From contig JALQYJ010000107.1 in NCBI GenBank assembly GCA_023254175.1, positions 1 through 64,000 on the forward strand: DNA of 64,000 nucleotides, read 5' to 3'. The stretch comes from Runella sp. (GTDB lineage Bacteria; Bacteroidota; Bacteroidia; Cytophagales; Spirosomataceae). The notes beneath the pieces are model-generated. The model ran no database searches. It saw only the letters and a program-made list of their open reading frames with translations, and was not told the DNA's origin. Of the stretch, positions 46,638-55,550 are shown piece by piece (position 1 is the first letter of the stretch; each line of letters opens with the position of its first letter). The translations under genes were made by a program, and so were the position numbers.

Positions 46638-48706
46638 AAACGACCACTTTTTTCTCCGAACCCATCACCTCGGCTTTGGGATGGACATTGGTTCACTCTC
46701 TTTGGCAAGGGGGAGTGGTAGTCCTCTTTGCCGCAGTTGCGTTGTTTGCCTTGCGTAAGTGCTCCTGCGTGGTGAAGTATTGGGTAGGCATCAGCGGATT
46801 AGCTGCCCAAGTCTTTGCTTCGGTGGCGACCTTTGTACTTTATTACCAGCCAGTAAATGCCGTTGCTACATCCTCATTGACAACGCTTCATACGCAACTT
46901 TATTGGACCTCGGACATGACCTATGCCAAAGTAGCCTTGCCTTGGTACAAAGAAGTGCTACTGTTTCTCCAACTTCATTTGGATACCATTGTGCTATTTT
47001 GGGGCATTGGTGCTTCGGTACTATTGGTGCGTTTGGTGGGAAGCTGGGTGTATGTGCAACAACTCAAAGCTGAAGGTATTCAACTGACTGAGCCTAGCGT
47101 ACAGTCGTTGTTTCGTCGGGTGCTGGGTACGTTGCGCATTCGTCAAAACGTACATTTGTTTGAGTCGGTGCGTGTCAATACGCCCATGGTGATTGGATTT
47201 GTAAAACCTGTGGTGCTGCTTCCTGTAGGCTTGGTTACGGGCTTGAGCTCCAAGCAAATTGAGGCAGTTTTGGCCCACGAACTAGCTCATGTGAAGCGTT
47301 ACGATTATTTGGTCAACTTACTCCAATCGTTGGTCGAAGTGGTTTACTTTTTCCATCCTGCGTTATGGTGGTTGTCGGGACGCGTCCGTCAAGAACGGGA
47401 ACACTGCTGCGACGACATTGCCGTAGCCGTTTGTGGTGACAAAATGGCCATGGCCAAAGCCTTGGCCGAAGTAGCCGCTTACCGTTCCACCCTGGCGCTA
47501 GCGATGGCTTTTGCCAACAAAAAAGGAGCGATGCTGCACCGCGTCAAAAGAGTATTGGGCGTGACTGAAAAGCCGCAGCGACGTTTAAACGCGAGCGGTT
47601 TGTTGTTGGTGTTACTTTTGGTGGTAGGCGTTTCTGTGTATGCTTTTCAGCCGCAGGATAAGCCCAAACAAGAAGCCAAACTTAGAAACACCAGCCATAC
47701 CTTGAAAGACATGCAATTTGTGATGGATGAACAAGGCAAGTTGATCAAAGTAAAATGGAAAAATCGTTTTTTATCGTCAAAGCAAGTGGCGGAGTTACAA
47801 CAGCTAAAAGAGCAATTGGCAGAGGGAACGGTAGTGCTTAGTGATATTAAACAGGCTGATTTTAGGGTTATATTGTCTCGGATTACGGAGGTTGAAAAGG
47901 AATCATCAACGGGTTTGTCTGCTTTGGGCAACATTTCGCTGGATAACATAGAGCTCATGGAGGCAGTAGAAGATGTGATTGAGCCTGTTGAGACACTGGC
48001 AGAAGTTGAAATAGCCGACTCCAATCTAGTCAATGGCAAATGGGTAGAGGTAGGTAGTACATTTGAAGCCAAAATAGACGAGGTAAAAATGGCATATTAT
48101 CACCGCCAAATAGACAGCCTTCACCGATTGATGGAGCCACAGATGCAAAAAATGAACGAGCTGCGTTTAAGGATGGAACAGTATGAATTTCAGGTAAACG
48201 AAGTGGAGCGCAAGCGAGAAGTGCTCGAATGGAAAAAGAACAAAGCCTCCAAAGAACGCAGTCAAATTCTGGAAAAACGTAGCCAGTTGCTTCACCAAGA
48301 AAATGCGGCCAAAAAGCTATCAGACGACCAGATTGAAAAGGCATTGGTGCAGTACGAAGAACAGGTGAAACAGTTTGAAAGCCAAATGCAGCAGTTTAAC
48401 AAGCAGATGGCCGAATTGTCGGAGCAGGAGAAGGCCGCCCGCAAGCCCATCGAGGAATTGGAAGAGCAACAACGTAAGTTGGAAGTCGTGAACGAGAAAC
48501 TTTCTGAGAAGATAGAGCGCTATTCGAACGAAATGGAGAAATTGTATCCACCGCCACCACCACCGCCAGCTTTCCGTGTGCGTGCAGTGCGAACTTCCCG
48601 CGCCCCTCGTGCGGTTCGGACGCCCGCATCTGCGGTGAAGGCCGTGGGTCCCACTGCGCCTAAAGGCACAGGAACGCCTCCGCCACCTGCCAAAAAGAAG
48701 AAGTAA
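46634..48706 (+). CDS. M56 family (BlaR1-like) metallopeptidase with coiled-coil and proline-rich C-terminal extension
   Basis: 690 aa; HELAHVKRYDYLVNLLQSLVEVVYFFHPALWWLSGRVRQEREHCCDDIAV; ATGA overlap with blaI. Confidence 0.94.
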   Translation: MKTTTFFSEPITSALGWTLVHSLWQGGVVVLFAAVALFALRKCSCVVKYWVGISGLAAQVFASVATFVLYYQPVNAVATSSLTTLHTQLYWTSDMTYAKVALPWYKEVLLFLQLHLDTIVLFWGIGASVLLVRLVGSWVYVQQLKAEGIQLTEPSVQSLFRRVLGTLRIRQNVHLFESVRVNTPMVIGFVKPVVLLPVGLVTGLSSKQIEAVLAHELAHVKRYDYLVNLLQSLVEVVYFFHPALWWLSGRVRQEREHCCDDIAVAVCGDKMAMAKALAEVAAYRSTLALAMAFANKKGAMLHRVKRVLGVTEKPQRRLNASGLLLVLLLVVGVSVYAFQPQDKPKQEAKLRNTSHTLKDMQFVMDEQGKLIKVKWKNRFLSSKQVAELQQLKEQLAEGTVVLSDIKQADFRVILSRITEVEKESSTGLSALGNISLDNIELMEAVEDVIEPVETLAEVEIADSNLVNGKWVEVGSTFEAKIDEVKMAYYHRQIDSLHRLMEPQMQKMNELRLRMEQYEFQVNEVERKREVLEWKKNKASKERSQILEKRSQLLHQENAAKKLSDDQIEKALVQYEEQVKQFESQMQQFNKQMAELSEQEKAARKPIEELEEQQRKLEVVNEKLSEKIERYSNEMEKLYPPPPPPPAFRVRAVRTSRAPRAVRTPASAVKAVGPTAPKGTGTPPPPAKKKK

Positions 48707-48726
48707 TTAGCCTTAAAAATACCCTT

Positions 48727-48757
48727 GAAAGCGCTCGGTTTGCTACCGAGCGCTTTC
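48727..48757 (+). terminator. Rho-independent terminator GAAAGCGCTCGGT-ttgct-ACCGAGCGCTTTC
   Basis: 13-bp stem, followed by TTTG. Confidence 0.75.
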
Positions 48758-48795
48758 TTTGTAAGAGACTATTTGATAAAAACCCTAGTTTATTT

Positions 48796-49362
48796 TTGGG
48801 AGGCTGTCAAAAATGCGCTTATTTTGCTCACTTACTATGCACACTTGTGAAGAAAAAAACTACTCTATTTAACATAAAAGACCTCGTCGTATATTTTTTG
48901 ATTGCAGGTACTGGGGCTGTTGTTCAGCTTGCTTCTGGGAGTTTTTTCCGTAACTACGTTGATTTTTACACTTCGGTTTCGTTGGGTTATATCGTATCGT
49001 TTTTTGTCGGTTTTGTGTTAACAAAACTTTTTGCCTTTGATGCCCGAAATACCAATCAGACCCGCCGTGAGATGGTCAAATTTGGCATTGTAGCGTGTTT
49101 GTCTTTTGGGATTACCGTTGGTTTGTCAGCTTTATCGCTGGAACTTTTTCACGCATCAAGTCCCACAGATTTTATCTACTTAATCCCGTTTGATTTTATT
49201 CCTGCTAAGTCAAGGGAAATCAACGTGACCGAAGCTACGTCTACCTTGGTAGGGATGGGCTTTAGTTTTGTGAGTAACTTCATTTTGCACAAAACTTTCA
49301 CTTTTCGCAGCACAGGTTTCTACGACCGCGCCAAGGCTGTGTTGAACTTAGGCCGAAATTAA
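48796..49362 (+). CDS. GtrA-like membrane protein
   Basis: 188 aa, about four TM segments, AGTGAVVQLASGSFFRN, FVSNFILHKTFTFRS; true start may be GTG at 48847. Confidence 0.7.
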   Translation: MGGCQKCAYFAHLLCTLVKKKTTLFNIKDLVVYFLIAGTGAVVQLASGSFFRNYVDFYTSVSLGYIVSFFVGFVLTKLFAFDARNTNQTRREMVKFGIVACLSFGITVGLSALSLELFHASSPTDFIYLIPFDFIPAKSREINVTEATSTLVGMGFSFVSNFILHKTFTFRSTGFYDRAKAVLNLGRN

Positions 49363-49387
49363 GCCGCACTGACCCAACTATTTCCCC

Positions 49388-49418
49388 GATTCACGTACAA
49401 ATTGGGCTGATTCACGTA
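49388..49418 (+). promoter_or_regulatory. Direct repeats GATTCACGTA-N11-GATTCACGTA (21-bp period)
   Basis: Copies at 49388-49397 and 49409-49418; period fits LytTR binding geometry; upstream of LytTR remnant. Confidence 0.55.
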
Positions 49419-49427
49419 ATAGAATTG

Positions 49428-49723
49428 ATGGAAAGTACCTCGAACGCGTCAAAAGCTACGTACAAAAATTGTCTTTCCTGAGCCTAAAAGTAACGTTTGA
49501 GCGCTCGCTCGAAAAGCTTATGCTTGATGAAATCCTGTACATTGAAGGCATGGGAAACTATCGAATGATTCACACAGTTACCCAGAAAATTATGACGTTG
49601 CAGACCTTCACTGATTTTGAACAAGAGCTGCCGCCGAGTCTTTTGTGTCGGGTGCATAAGTCGTATATGGTGACGAGTGCGAAGATTGATTCAGCGGTCA
49701 TTCCGATTTCGGATAGCTACTGA
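49428..49723 (+). pseudogene. Decayed LytTR DNA-binding domain gene
   Basis: MESTSNASKATYK in frame 3 then LSFLSLKVTFERSLEKLMLDEILYIEGMGNYRMIHTV...LLCRVHKSYMVTSAKIDSAVIPISDSY in frame 2; short at the domain C-terminus. Confidence 0.7.
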
Positions 49724-49836
49724 CAAACGTTTTTTTCGCTCATCGGGCAAGCCTGAGTTTATCCCATTTGTAAGGTGGTTCGTTTCGTCCCATATTTTTA
49801 GAACATCTCCGTAAAAAGTTGATTTTTGCGTTGAAC

Positions 49837-49891
49837 GTTGGGGTTGTGAGTAACCCCCAACCACTGTGAGTCAGGTTGTTCACAACCTGAC
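49837..49891. repeat. Two adjacent palindromes: GTTGGGGTT-GTGAGT-AACCCCCAAC and GTCAGGTTGT-TC-ACAACCTGAC
   Basis: Arms 49837-49845/49852-49861 and 49870-49879/49882-49891; first resembles 2926-2949. Confidence 0.75.
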
Positions 49892-49921
49892 TAATGACTG
49901 AGTTACCCAAATTTGAAACCC

Positions 49922-50062
49922 ATGATTGCCATTGCCATAGACGACGAGCCCAAAGCGCTAGACATAGTGCGCGTTTTTGTCCAAAAAGTACCCTACTTGG
50001 AGCTGGGTATAGTGGTTTTTTTAGAAGAAGTTTGTAATTTTCAGTCAGAAATTTCTACTTAA
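49922..50062 (+). pseudogene. Truncated response-regulator receiver N-terminus
   Basis: MIAIAIDDEPKALDIVRVFVQKVPYLEL matches a receiver domain start, then diverges and stops after 46 codons. Confidence 0.7.
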
Positions 50063-50080
50063 ACCTAACCAATTACTACA

Positions 50081-50497
50081 ATGAAATCTTTACAAATCAA
50101 TTATTTGGCCGTACTAGTGGCAGCAATAGTCACATTTATCTTAGGCGCTATTTGGTACATCACCTTTAGCGATGCTTGGATGAAGCTTGCAGGGCTAACC
50201 CAAGACCAAATTATGGCAGGTGGTGGGAGCACACCCTCATATATTATCAGTTTTGCGACTTATATTTTGGGAGCCTATGCCATGGCTTCACTCTTCAAAG
50301 CAATGAATGTAAAAACAGCTCAGAAGGGGCTATTGTCTGGTCTATTGATTGGGACATTGTTGATTGGAGGAAATATTTTTACAAACAATGCGTACGAAAT
50401 GAAACCTATCGGACTTTCGGTGCTCAATGCGGGCTTTAGTAGCGTTAGTGGGGCTTTGATGGGGGCTATTTTGGGAGCTTGGCGAAAGTATAAATAA
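50081..50497 (+). CDS. DUF1761 family membrane protein
   Basis: 138 aa; NYLAVLVAAIVTFILGAIWYITFSDAWMKLAG. Confidence 0.85.
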   Translation: MKSLQINYLAVLVAAIVTFILGAIWYITFSDAWMKLAGLTQDQIMAGGGSTPSYIISFATYILGAYAMASLFKAMNVKTAQKGLLSGLLIGTLLIGGNIFTNNAYEMKPIGLSVLNAGFSSVSGALMGAILGAWRKYK

Positions 50498-50518
50498 GAT
50501 TTTACGAAAGGGAACGAT

Positions 50519-50558
50519 AAAAAAGCGTCGGCAGGCTAAAACTGACCGACGCTTTTTG
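50519..50558 (+). terminator. Terminator hairpin AAAAGCGTCGG...CCGACGCTTTT
   Basis: Stem with flanking A/T tracts. Confidence 0.75.
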
Positions 50559-50595
50559 CTATTATTGCACAAAAACCATAACCTAGAACTACTCA

Positions 50596-51888
50596 ATGTC
50601 TAAACCTTCTAACCAAAATACCCTCTTTGGGCTTCCCGTGATTGTGGCCGCACTGGGCTACTTTGTAGATATTTATGATTTGTTATTGTTTGGAATTGTA
50701 CGTGTACCTAGCCTCAAAGATTTGGGCTTAAGCGAACAAGAGGTATCGGCCGTAGGGGCTTCCATTATCAACTGGCAAATGGGAGGTTTGTTGCTTGGCG
50801 GAATCATTTGGGGAGTATTGGGCGACAAACGTGGCCGTCTTTCGGTGTTGTTTGGGTCAATTATTACTTATTCCGTTGCTAACATTCTTTGTGGATTTAT
50901 TCAGGATACGTCTTTTTTACCAGCTACCGATTTATATAAATACTTACGTTTCATCGCAGGAATTGGATTGGCGGGTGAACTAGGGGCTGGGATTACCCTT
51001 GTTTCGGAAATTTTACCCAAAGAACTTCGTGCCATTGGAACATCGTTGGTGGCAGGAATTGGCCTTTTAGGGGCTGTCGTGGCCTATTTTACAGTTGAGA
51101 TATTCGGCGATTGGCGCATTGCTTACTTTGTGGGCGGAGGGCTAGGATTTGGCCTTCTTTTACTTCGGGTTGGCGTTATTGAATCAGGGATGTTCACAGA
51201 AGTTTCCAACAAAAAACACGTTGCGAAAGGCGATTTTCTTTCGTTTTTTACCAACTGGGACCGCTTTGTACGCTACATGAAATGTATCGGCATTGGCCTT
51301 CCAACGTGGTTTGTGATTGGTATTTTAGCCACGTTTAGTAACGAATTTGGCAAAGCCTTGGGCATCACCGAAGCCATTAAGCCTGGACTAGCCATTATGT
51401 GGTGCTACGTAGGTTTGGCTAGTGGCGATCTGGCCAGTGGGTTTATTAGCCACTATTTTCATTCGCGTAAAAAAGCCGTGGCAGTGCTGATGGCGTTTTC
51501 GGGCGTATTTAGTATTGTGTATTTGTTTGCGGGTGTTCAATCTTCGACTATGCTTTATGCCCTTTGTTTGTTGATGGGCTTTGGCATTGGCTACTGGGCC
51601 ATGTTTGTGACCATCGGTGCGGAGCAATTTGGGACAAACCTTCGGGCAACAGCTGCTACGACGGTTCCCAATATGGTACGCGGAATGGTGATTCTGATGA
51701 CGACGTTGTTTGCGGGTTTCAAAACAGGCTCGTTGGATGTCTTTGGTTGGTTCTCGCTCACTGTTCCTCAATTGGGCGTCATCGGAGCGGGTACGTTGGT
51801 AGGGATTTTGAGTTACGCTTTAGGGTTTTACTCCACCCTCACCGTTCCCGAAACTCACGGCAAAGACCTTGACTTCGTAGAAATCTAA
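50596..51888 (+). CDS. MFS transporter
   Basis: 430 aa, 12 TM pattern, GDKRGRLSVLFGSIITYS. Confidence 0.92.
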   Translation: MSKPSNQNTLFGLPVIVAALGYFVDIYDLLLFGIVRVPSLKDLGLSEQEVSAVGASIINWQMGGLLLGGIIWGVLGDKRGRLSVLFGSIITYSVANILCGFIQDTSFLPATDLYKYLRFIAGIGLAGELGAGITLVSEILPKELRAIGTSLVAGIGLLGAVVAYFTVEIFGDWRIAYFVGGGLGFGLLLLRVGVIESGMFTEVSNKKHVAKGDFLSFFTNWDRFVRYMKCIGIGLPTWFVIGILATFSNEFGKALGITEAIKPGLAIMWCYVGLASGDLASGFISHYFHSRKKAVAVLMAFSGVFSIVYLFAGVQSSTMLYALCLLMGFGIGYWAMFVTIGAEQFGTNLRATAATTVPNMVRGMVILMTTLFAGFKTGSLDVFGWFSLTVPQLGVIGAGTLVGILSYALGFYSTLTVPETHGKDLDFVEI

Positions 51889-51892
51889 GAGG

Positions 51893-53107
51893 ATGAAATA
51901 TCGTGCTCTTTTTACCTTGCCCGTCATTGTATCGGCGCTTGGTTTTTTTGTAGACGTGTACGACCTACTCATTTTTAGTATTGTACGTGTTCCAAGCCTT
52001 CAATCGCTGGGTTATTCGGAAGCCGAAGTCTCTAAAATTGGAACGTTTATCTTCAACTGTCAGCAAGCAGGTTTGCTGGTAGGTGGGATTTTATGGGGAA
52101 TTTGGGGCGATAAACGCGGTCGTTTGTCGGTGTTGTTTGGATCTATCATTACTTATTCGTTGGCCAACATTGCCTGCGGTTTTGTCGAAGACCCCAATTT
52201 GTACGCTTTGCTGCGATTTGTGGCGGGGGTAGGGTTATCGGGAGAAATTGGTGCAGCTATGACCCTCGTGACCGAAATTGTCCCCAAAGAGATTCGAAGC
52301 CTTGGTCCGACGTTGGTGGCAGGAATTGGGTATTTGGGGGCAGGTGCGGCGTACTTGACCCAAGAATGGTTTACGTGGCGGACGGCCTACATGGTGGGCG
52401 GAGGCATGGGCTTGTTGCTGCTGCTGTTGCGAATTAGCGTGTTTGAGTCGGGGTTGTTTTTGCAACTGAAAGAAACCAACGTCTCCCGAGGCAATTATTT
52501 GTATTTTTTTAGCAGTTGGCCGAGGCTGGTCAAGTATTTTCGTTGCGTGCTTATTGGCGTCCCGACTTGGTTTGTGGTAGGAATATTGGGTACGTTCGGC
52601 AATGAGTTTGGGAAAGCGTTGGGCATCGACGAAGGGATTTCGCCTGGTAAGTGTGTGATGTTTATCTACTTTGGCCTAACCGCAGGCGACTTCTTTAGCG
52701 GGCCGCTGAGTCACTGGCTAAAGTCCCGACGAAAGGCCATCCTATTTTTGCTTTTCATTGGGGTAATTTTTGTTGGACTTTACCTCTTCGGAGGTGTTAG
52801 GTCGGCCAATATGCTCTATGTAGTGTGCTTTTTGGCGGGAATTTGTACGGGCTACATTGGCCTGTACCTGATGATGGTGGCCGAACTCTACGGTACCAAT
52901 CTACGCGCCACAGCCACCACTTCGGTACCGAGCGTAGTGCGAGGAATGGCTATCCCGATGACGTTGGCTTTTCAAGGGTTAAAACCTTCGTTTGGAGCGC
53001 TGGGCGGAGCGGCGTTATTAGGAGTGTTGTGCTATGGTTTAGCCCTATTAGCCATCTATAAAACCGACGAAACCTTTGGCCGTAGCCTGGATTTTGTGGA
53101 AGAGTAG
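51893..53107 (+). CDS. MFS transporter, paralog of the preceding gene
   Basis: 404 aa; GDKRGRLSVLFGSIITYSLANI, same layout as 50596-51888. Confidence 0.92.
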   Translation: MKYRALFTLPVIVSALGFFVDVYDLLIFSIVRVPSLQSLGYSEAEVSKIGTFIFNCQQAGLLVGGILWGIWGDKRGRLSVLFGSIITYSLANIACGFVEDPNLYALLRFVAGVGLSGEIGAAMTLVTEIVPKEIRSLGPTLVAGIGYLGAGAAYLTQEWFTWRTAYMVGGGMGLLLLLLRISVFESGLFLQLKETNVSRGNYLYFFSSWPRLVKYFRCVLIGVPTWFVVGILGTFGNEFGKALGIDEGISPGKCVMFIYFGLTAGDFFSGPLSHWLKSRRKAILFLLFIGVIFVGLYLFGGVRSANMLYVVCFLAGICTGYIGLYLMMVAELYGTNLRATATTSVPSVVRGMAIPMTLAFQGLKPSFGALGGAALLGVLCYGLALLAIYKTDETFGRSLDFVEE

Positions 53108-53140
53108 GGGGTAGAAAAGGCAATTATACCCAAAATACGA

Positions 53141-54241
53141 TTATCGAAGGCTCACTTCGCCGTATTTTGAGACTATTTTGACTTTGGTGCTTTTACCGCT
53201 GCCAATTTTTCCTACGTATTGTTTGGTCATTTTTGGGCCGCGGTTTTCATTGTCTTTGCGCTCGTCATCATTTTGAGTGAACGATACTTTGCGGTCGTTG
53301 GGATATTTGAAACTGCCATAGCTCACCGTGACGTCGAAGTTACATTCGTTGTTTTCCATTGGAATTACCACGGATGAATAATTGGCCAAAATATCAACAT
53401 TATCGGCCGATTGCGTCAGTTGGTCGATGCGGAAGCCGCCTGAGAAACTAAGCTTAATTTTGCTCGAACCTTTGAGCATACCAATACGTCCACCCGAATA
53501 GCTGATTTGGCCATCTAGGGTTTCTACTTCGCCGATTTTCATTTTGCCAAACTTGTTGTTGAGCGTGATATTTTCTGCTTTTTCGAGTTCGAGGGTCGAA
53601 TACGAAATATCGAGGTTGCCGTTGGCGATTTGCTGAATTTCCGCTTTACCGTACGATACGTTAATGTCATTTTTGCTACCTACCAAATCGTTGGCCATAA
53701 AAGTGCCGTACTTAGAAACGACTACCAACGGCGCTTTGAACTTAGGGATATTGGTATTTCCAAAACGATTTTTAACCGTCAAAGGCGTATTTTTTGGCAT
53801 CGACACGTTGTAGTCGATTTGCACAAAATTCTTTTCGTTGTTGGTGTTCCAACCCCACCCGTTTGAATTGTTCGATTTGTTAATAATGGTACGGACACTG
53901 ATTTGGTTGCCTTCACGTTTGTCTTCAATCACTACACCGTCAAGATATTCTTGGGCACGGTCATCGCTGCTTGAGTTGGCAATAATGTGAATGTCAATTC
54001 TTATTTCGTTTTTGTCCCAAAGATTCACTTTTACCTGCCCAAACTGATTGTCGAGCAATAAGTTGTCCTTGGACGAAGTATCGTAAATTTTAATCACCGA
54101 TTTTTTCTTTTCAATGGTGCCCCATTCGTGAGCCGTTGCTCCAAAGGCAAAAAACAGACAAAAAGCTACAAAAAAGATACTTACCAATCGCTGACGGCTG
54201 ATCGCTAATTGCTGATAATTACATGATTTTATCGTTTGCAT
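53141..54241 (-). CDS. DUF4097-like putative adhesin, secreted
   Basis: 366 aa; signal peptide; beta-solenoid-like short repeats (LDISYSTLELEKAENITLNNKFGKMKIGEVETLDGQISYSGG). Confidence 0.7.
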   Translation of the reverse strand: MQTIKSCNYQQLAISRQRLVSIFFVAFCLFFAFGATAHEWGTIEKKKSVIKIYDTSSKDNLLLDNQFGQVKVNLWDKNEIRIDIHIIANSSSDDRAQEYLDGVVIEDKREGNQISVRTIINKSNNSNGWGWNTNNEKNFVQIDYNVSMPKNTPLTVKNRFGNTNIPKFKAPLVVVSKYGTFMANDLVGSKNDINVSYGKAEIQQIANGNLDISYSTLELEKAENITLNNKFGKMKIGEVETLDGQISYSGGRIGMLKGSSKIKLSFSGGFRIDQLTQSADNVDILANYSSVVIPMENNECNFDVTVSYGSFKYPNDRKVSFTQNDDERKDNENRGPKMTKQYVGKIGSGKSTKVKIVSKYGEVSLR

Positions 54242-54818
54242 GGTTGTTCTTGTTTTTGATACGTTGGATGATGTCCAACTGTTGGTTTAATAAATCAATC
54301 TGCCATTGTAGGTTCTGAATCATGGCCTGAATCACCACTTCTTGGTTGGGGTTCTTCGGAAGGTCAGATTTCAGGTTTTGGTAGGAGCGCTCAAGTTGAT
54401 CCAGTTCTACGGCAAATTCTTTATACAAATTAGGGTTACTTTCAGTCATTTGGCGAAGCTCATCCCGTTTGGTATCAATCAATTGGGTGTATTGACTGAC
54501 TTGTTTGGCAAACGCAGGATTACTCAGGGCTACTTCGGGGGCTTCCGTAATACCGTAATTTTGATTGATACGGTAGCCAAACCACCCTAAGCCAATTACC
54601 AAAGCAATGGAGGCTGCAATGCGCCAGTCGAGGTTTCGCCATGTCTGTTTGAAGGAGCGAGACGCACTTATTGGCTGGGTAGTTTCTTGCACAACTTTGG
54701 GCGTTTCTTCGGCGGGTAGTTGTTGACTCAACCGATTCCAAAGGTCGTCGGAAGGTTCATATACATCAAACGCTTCTCGGTTGTCTCTTACGAATCGTTG
54801 TAATTTATCTTTCATCAT
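54219..54818 (-). CDS. Anti-sigma-like single-pass membrane protein
   Basis: 199 aa; FVRDNREAFDVYEPSDDLWNRLSQQL plus one TM helix; directly downstream of ECF sigma gene. Confidence 0.7.
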   Translation of the reverse strand: MMKDKLQRFVRDNREAFDVYEPSDDLWNRLSQQLPAEETPKVVQETTQPISASRSFKQTWRNLDWRIAASIALVIGLGWFGYRINQNYGITEAPEVALSNPAFAKQVSQYTQLIDTKRDELRQMTESNPNLYKEFAVELDQLERSYQNLKSDLPKNPNQEVVIQAMIQNLQWQIDLLNQQLDIIQRIKNKNNHANDKIM

Positions 54819-54887
54819 CTTTGGTATTTAACCGCCCCCTGCCCCAAAGGGGAGTTATTTTGTACTGAGTCTCTTTCAGCGGGGGCT

Positions 54888-55550
54888 TTAAAGAGGGCGT
54901 AACATTTCTAATAATTTTTTCTTTCCCCGCATGTACTGCGTACGCGAGGTACTTTCGCTGATACGGAGGATTTCGCCGATTTCTTCATGGTCGTATCCTT
55001 CAAACAAATAGAGCGACAGAACAACACGGTAGCCTTCGGGGAGCTGCTCAAGGCACTTACGAACCCGTTCTACATCCATATGAAGTCCTTCTTCGTCGAA
55101 CGGAACATCGTCGGCTATGTCTTGGGTGTCGCTTCCGTAGCCTTCAATATCAACCAGTTGCATTTTACGTTGTCGGAGGTGATTGATGGCTTTGTTGACC
55201 ACAATCTGCTTCAGCCACGCCCCAAACGTGGACTGCCCCTTGAACGTATGTAAGTGGCAAAAAGCATCCAAAAACGCCTCTTGCAGTACGTCTTCGGCCT
55301 CTCCAACGTGATTGACCACTCGCATACAGACGTTGAACATGGACTTTGAGTACAACTTATAGAGTTCGTACTGCGCTTTGCGGTCGCCCTGCCTGCATCT
55401 TTCTACGACTTCGACGTGTTTGTCTATGTATAGTTTAGATTCCAATTGGCTGTAATTTCGTGGTAATGACAATGGGGCAAGGAAGAATGTTGCATGGTTT
55501 CTAAAAAAAATCAAGACAATATATTTGCAGTGACGTTGGCTGAGTATCAT
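54888..55550 (-). CDS. RNA polymerase sigma factor, ECF subfamily
   Basis: 220 aa; VVERCRQGDRKAQYELYKLYSKSMFNVCMRVV..EAEDVLQEAFLDAF..LPEGYRVVLSLYLFEGYDHEEIGEILRISESTSRTQY; true start probably internal. Confidence 0.93.
   Translation of the reverse strand: MILSQRHCKYIVLIFFRNHATFFLAPLSLPRNYSQLESKLYIDKHVEVVERCRQGDRKAQYELYKLYSKSMFNVCMRVVNHVGEAEDVLQEAFLDAFCHLHTFKGQSTFGAWLKQIVVNKAINHLRQRKMQLVDIEGYGSDTQDIADDVPFDEEGLHMDVERVRKCLEQLPEGYRVVLSLYLFEGYDHEEIGEILRISESTSRTQYMRGKKKLLEMLRPL

Noticed and set aside
48541-48600. PPPPPPP coding tract as a microsatellite or phase-variable repeat
   Set aside because: Proline codons are mixed (CCA/CCG/CCT/CCC) and the repeat is in triplets, so slippage would not shift the frame.
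51388-51771. 127-aa minus-strand ORF opposite the MFS gene
   Set aside because: Shadow ORF, Arg/His/Gln-rich, no domain.
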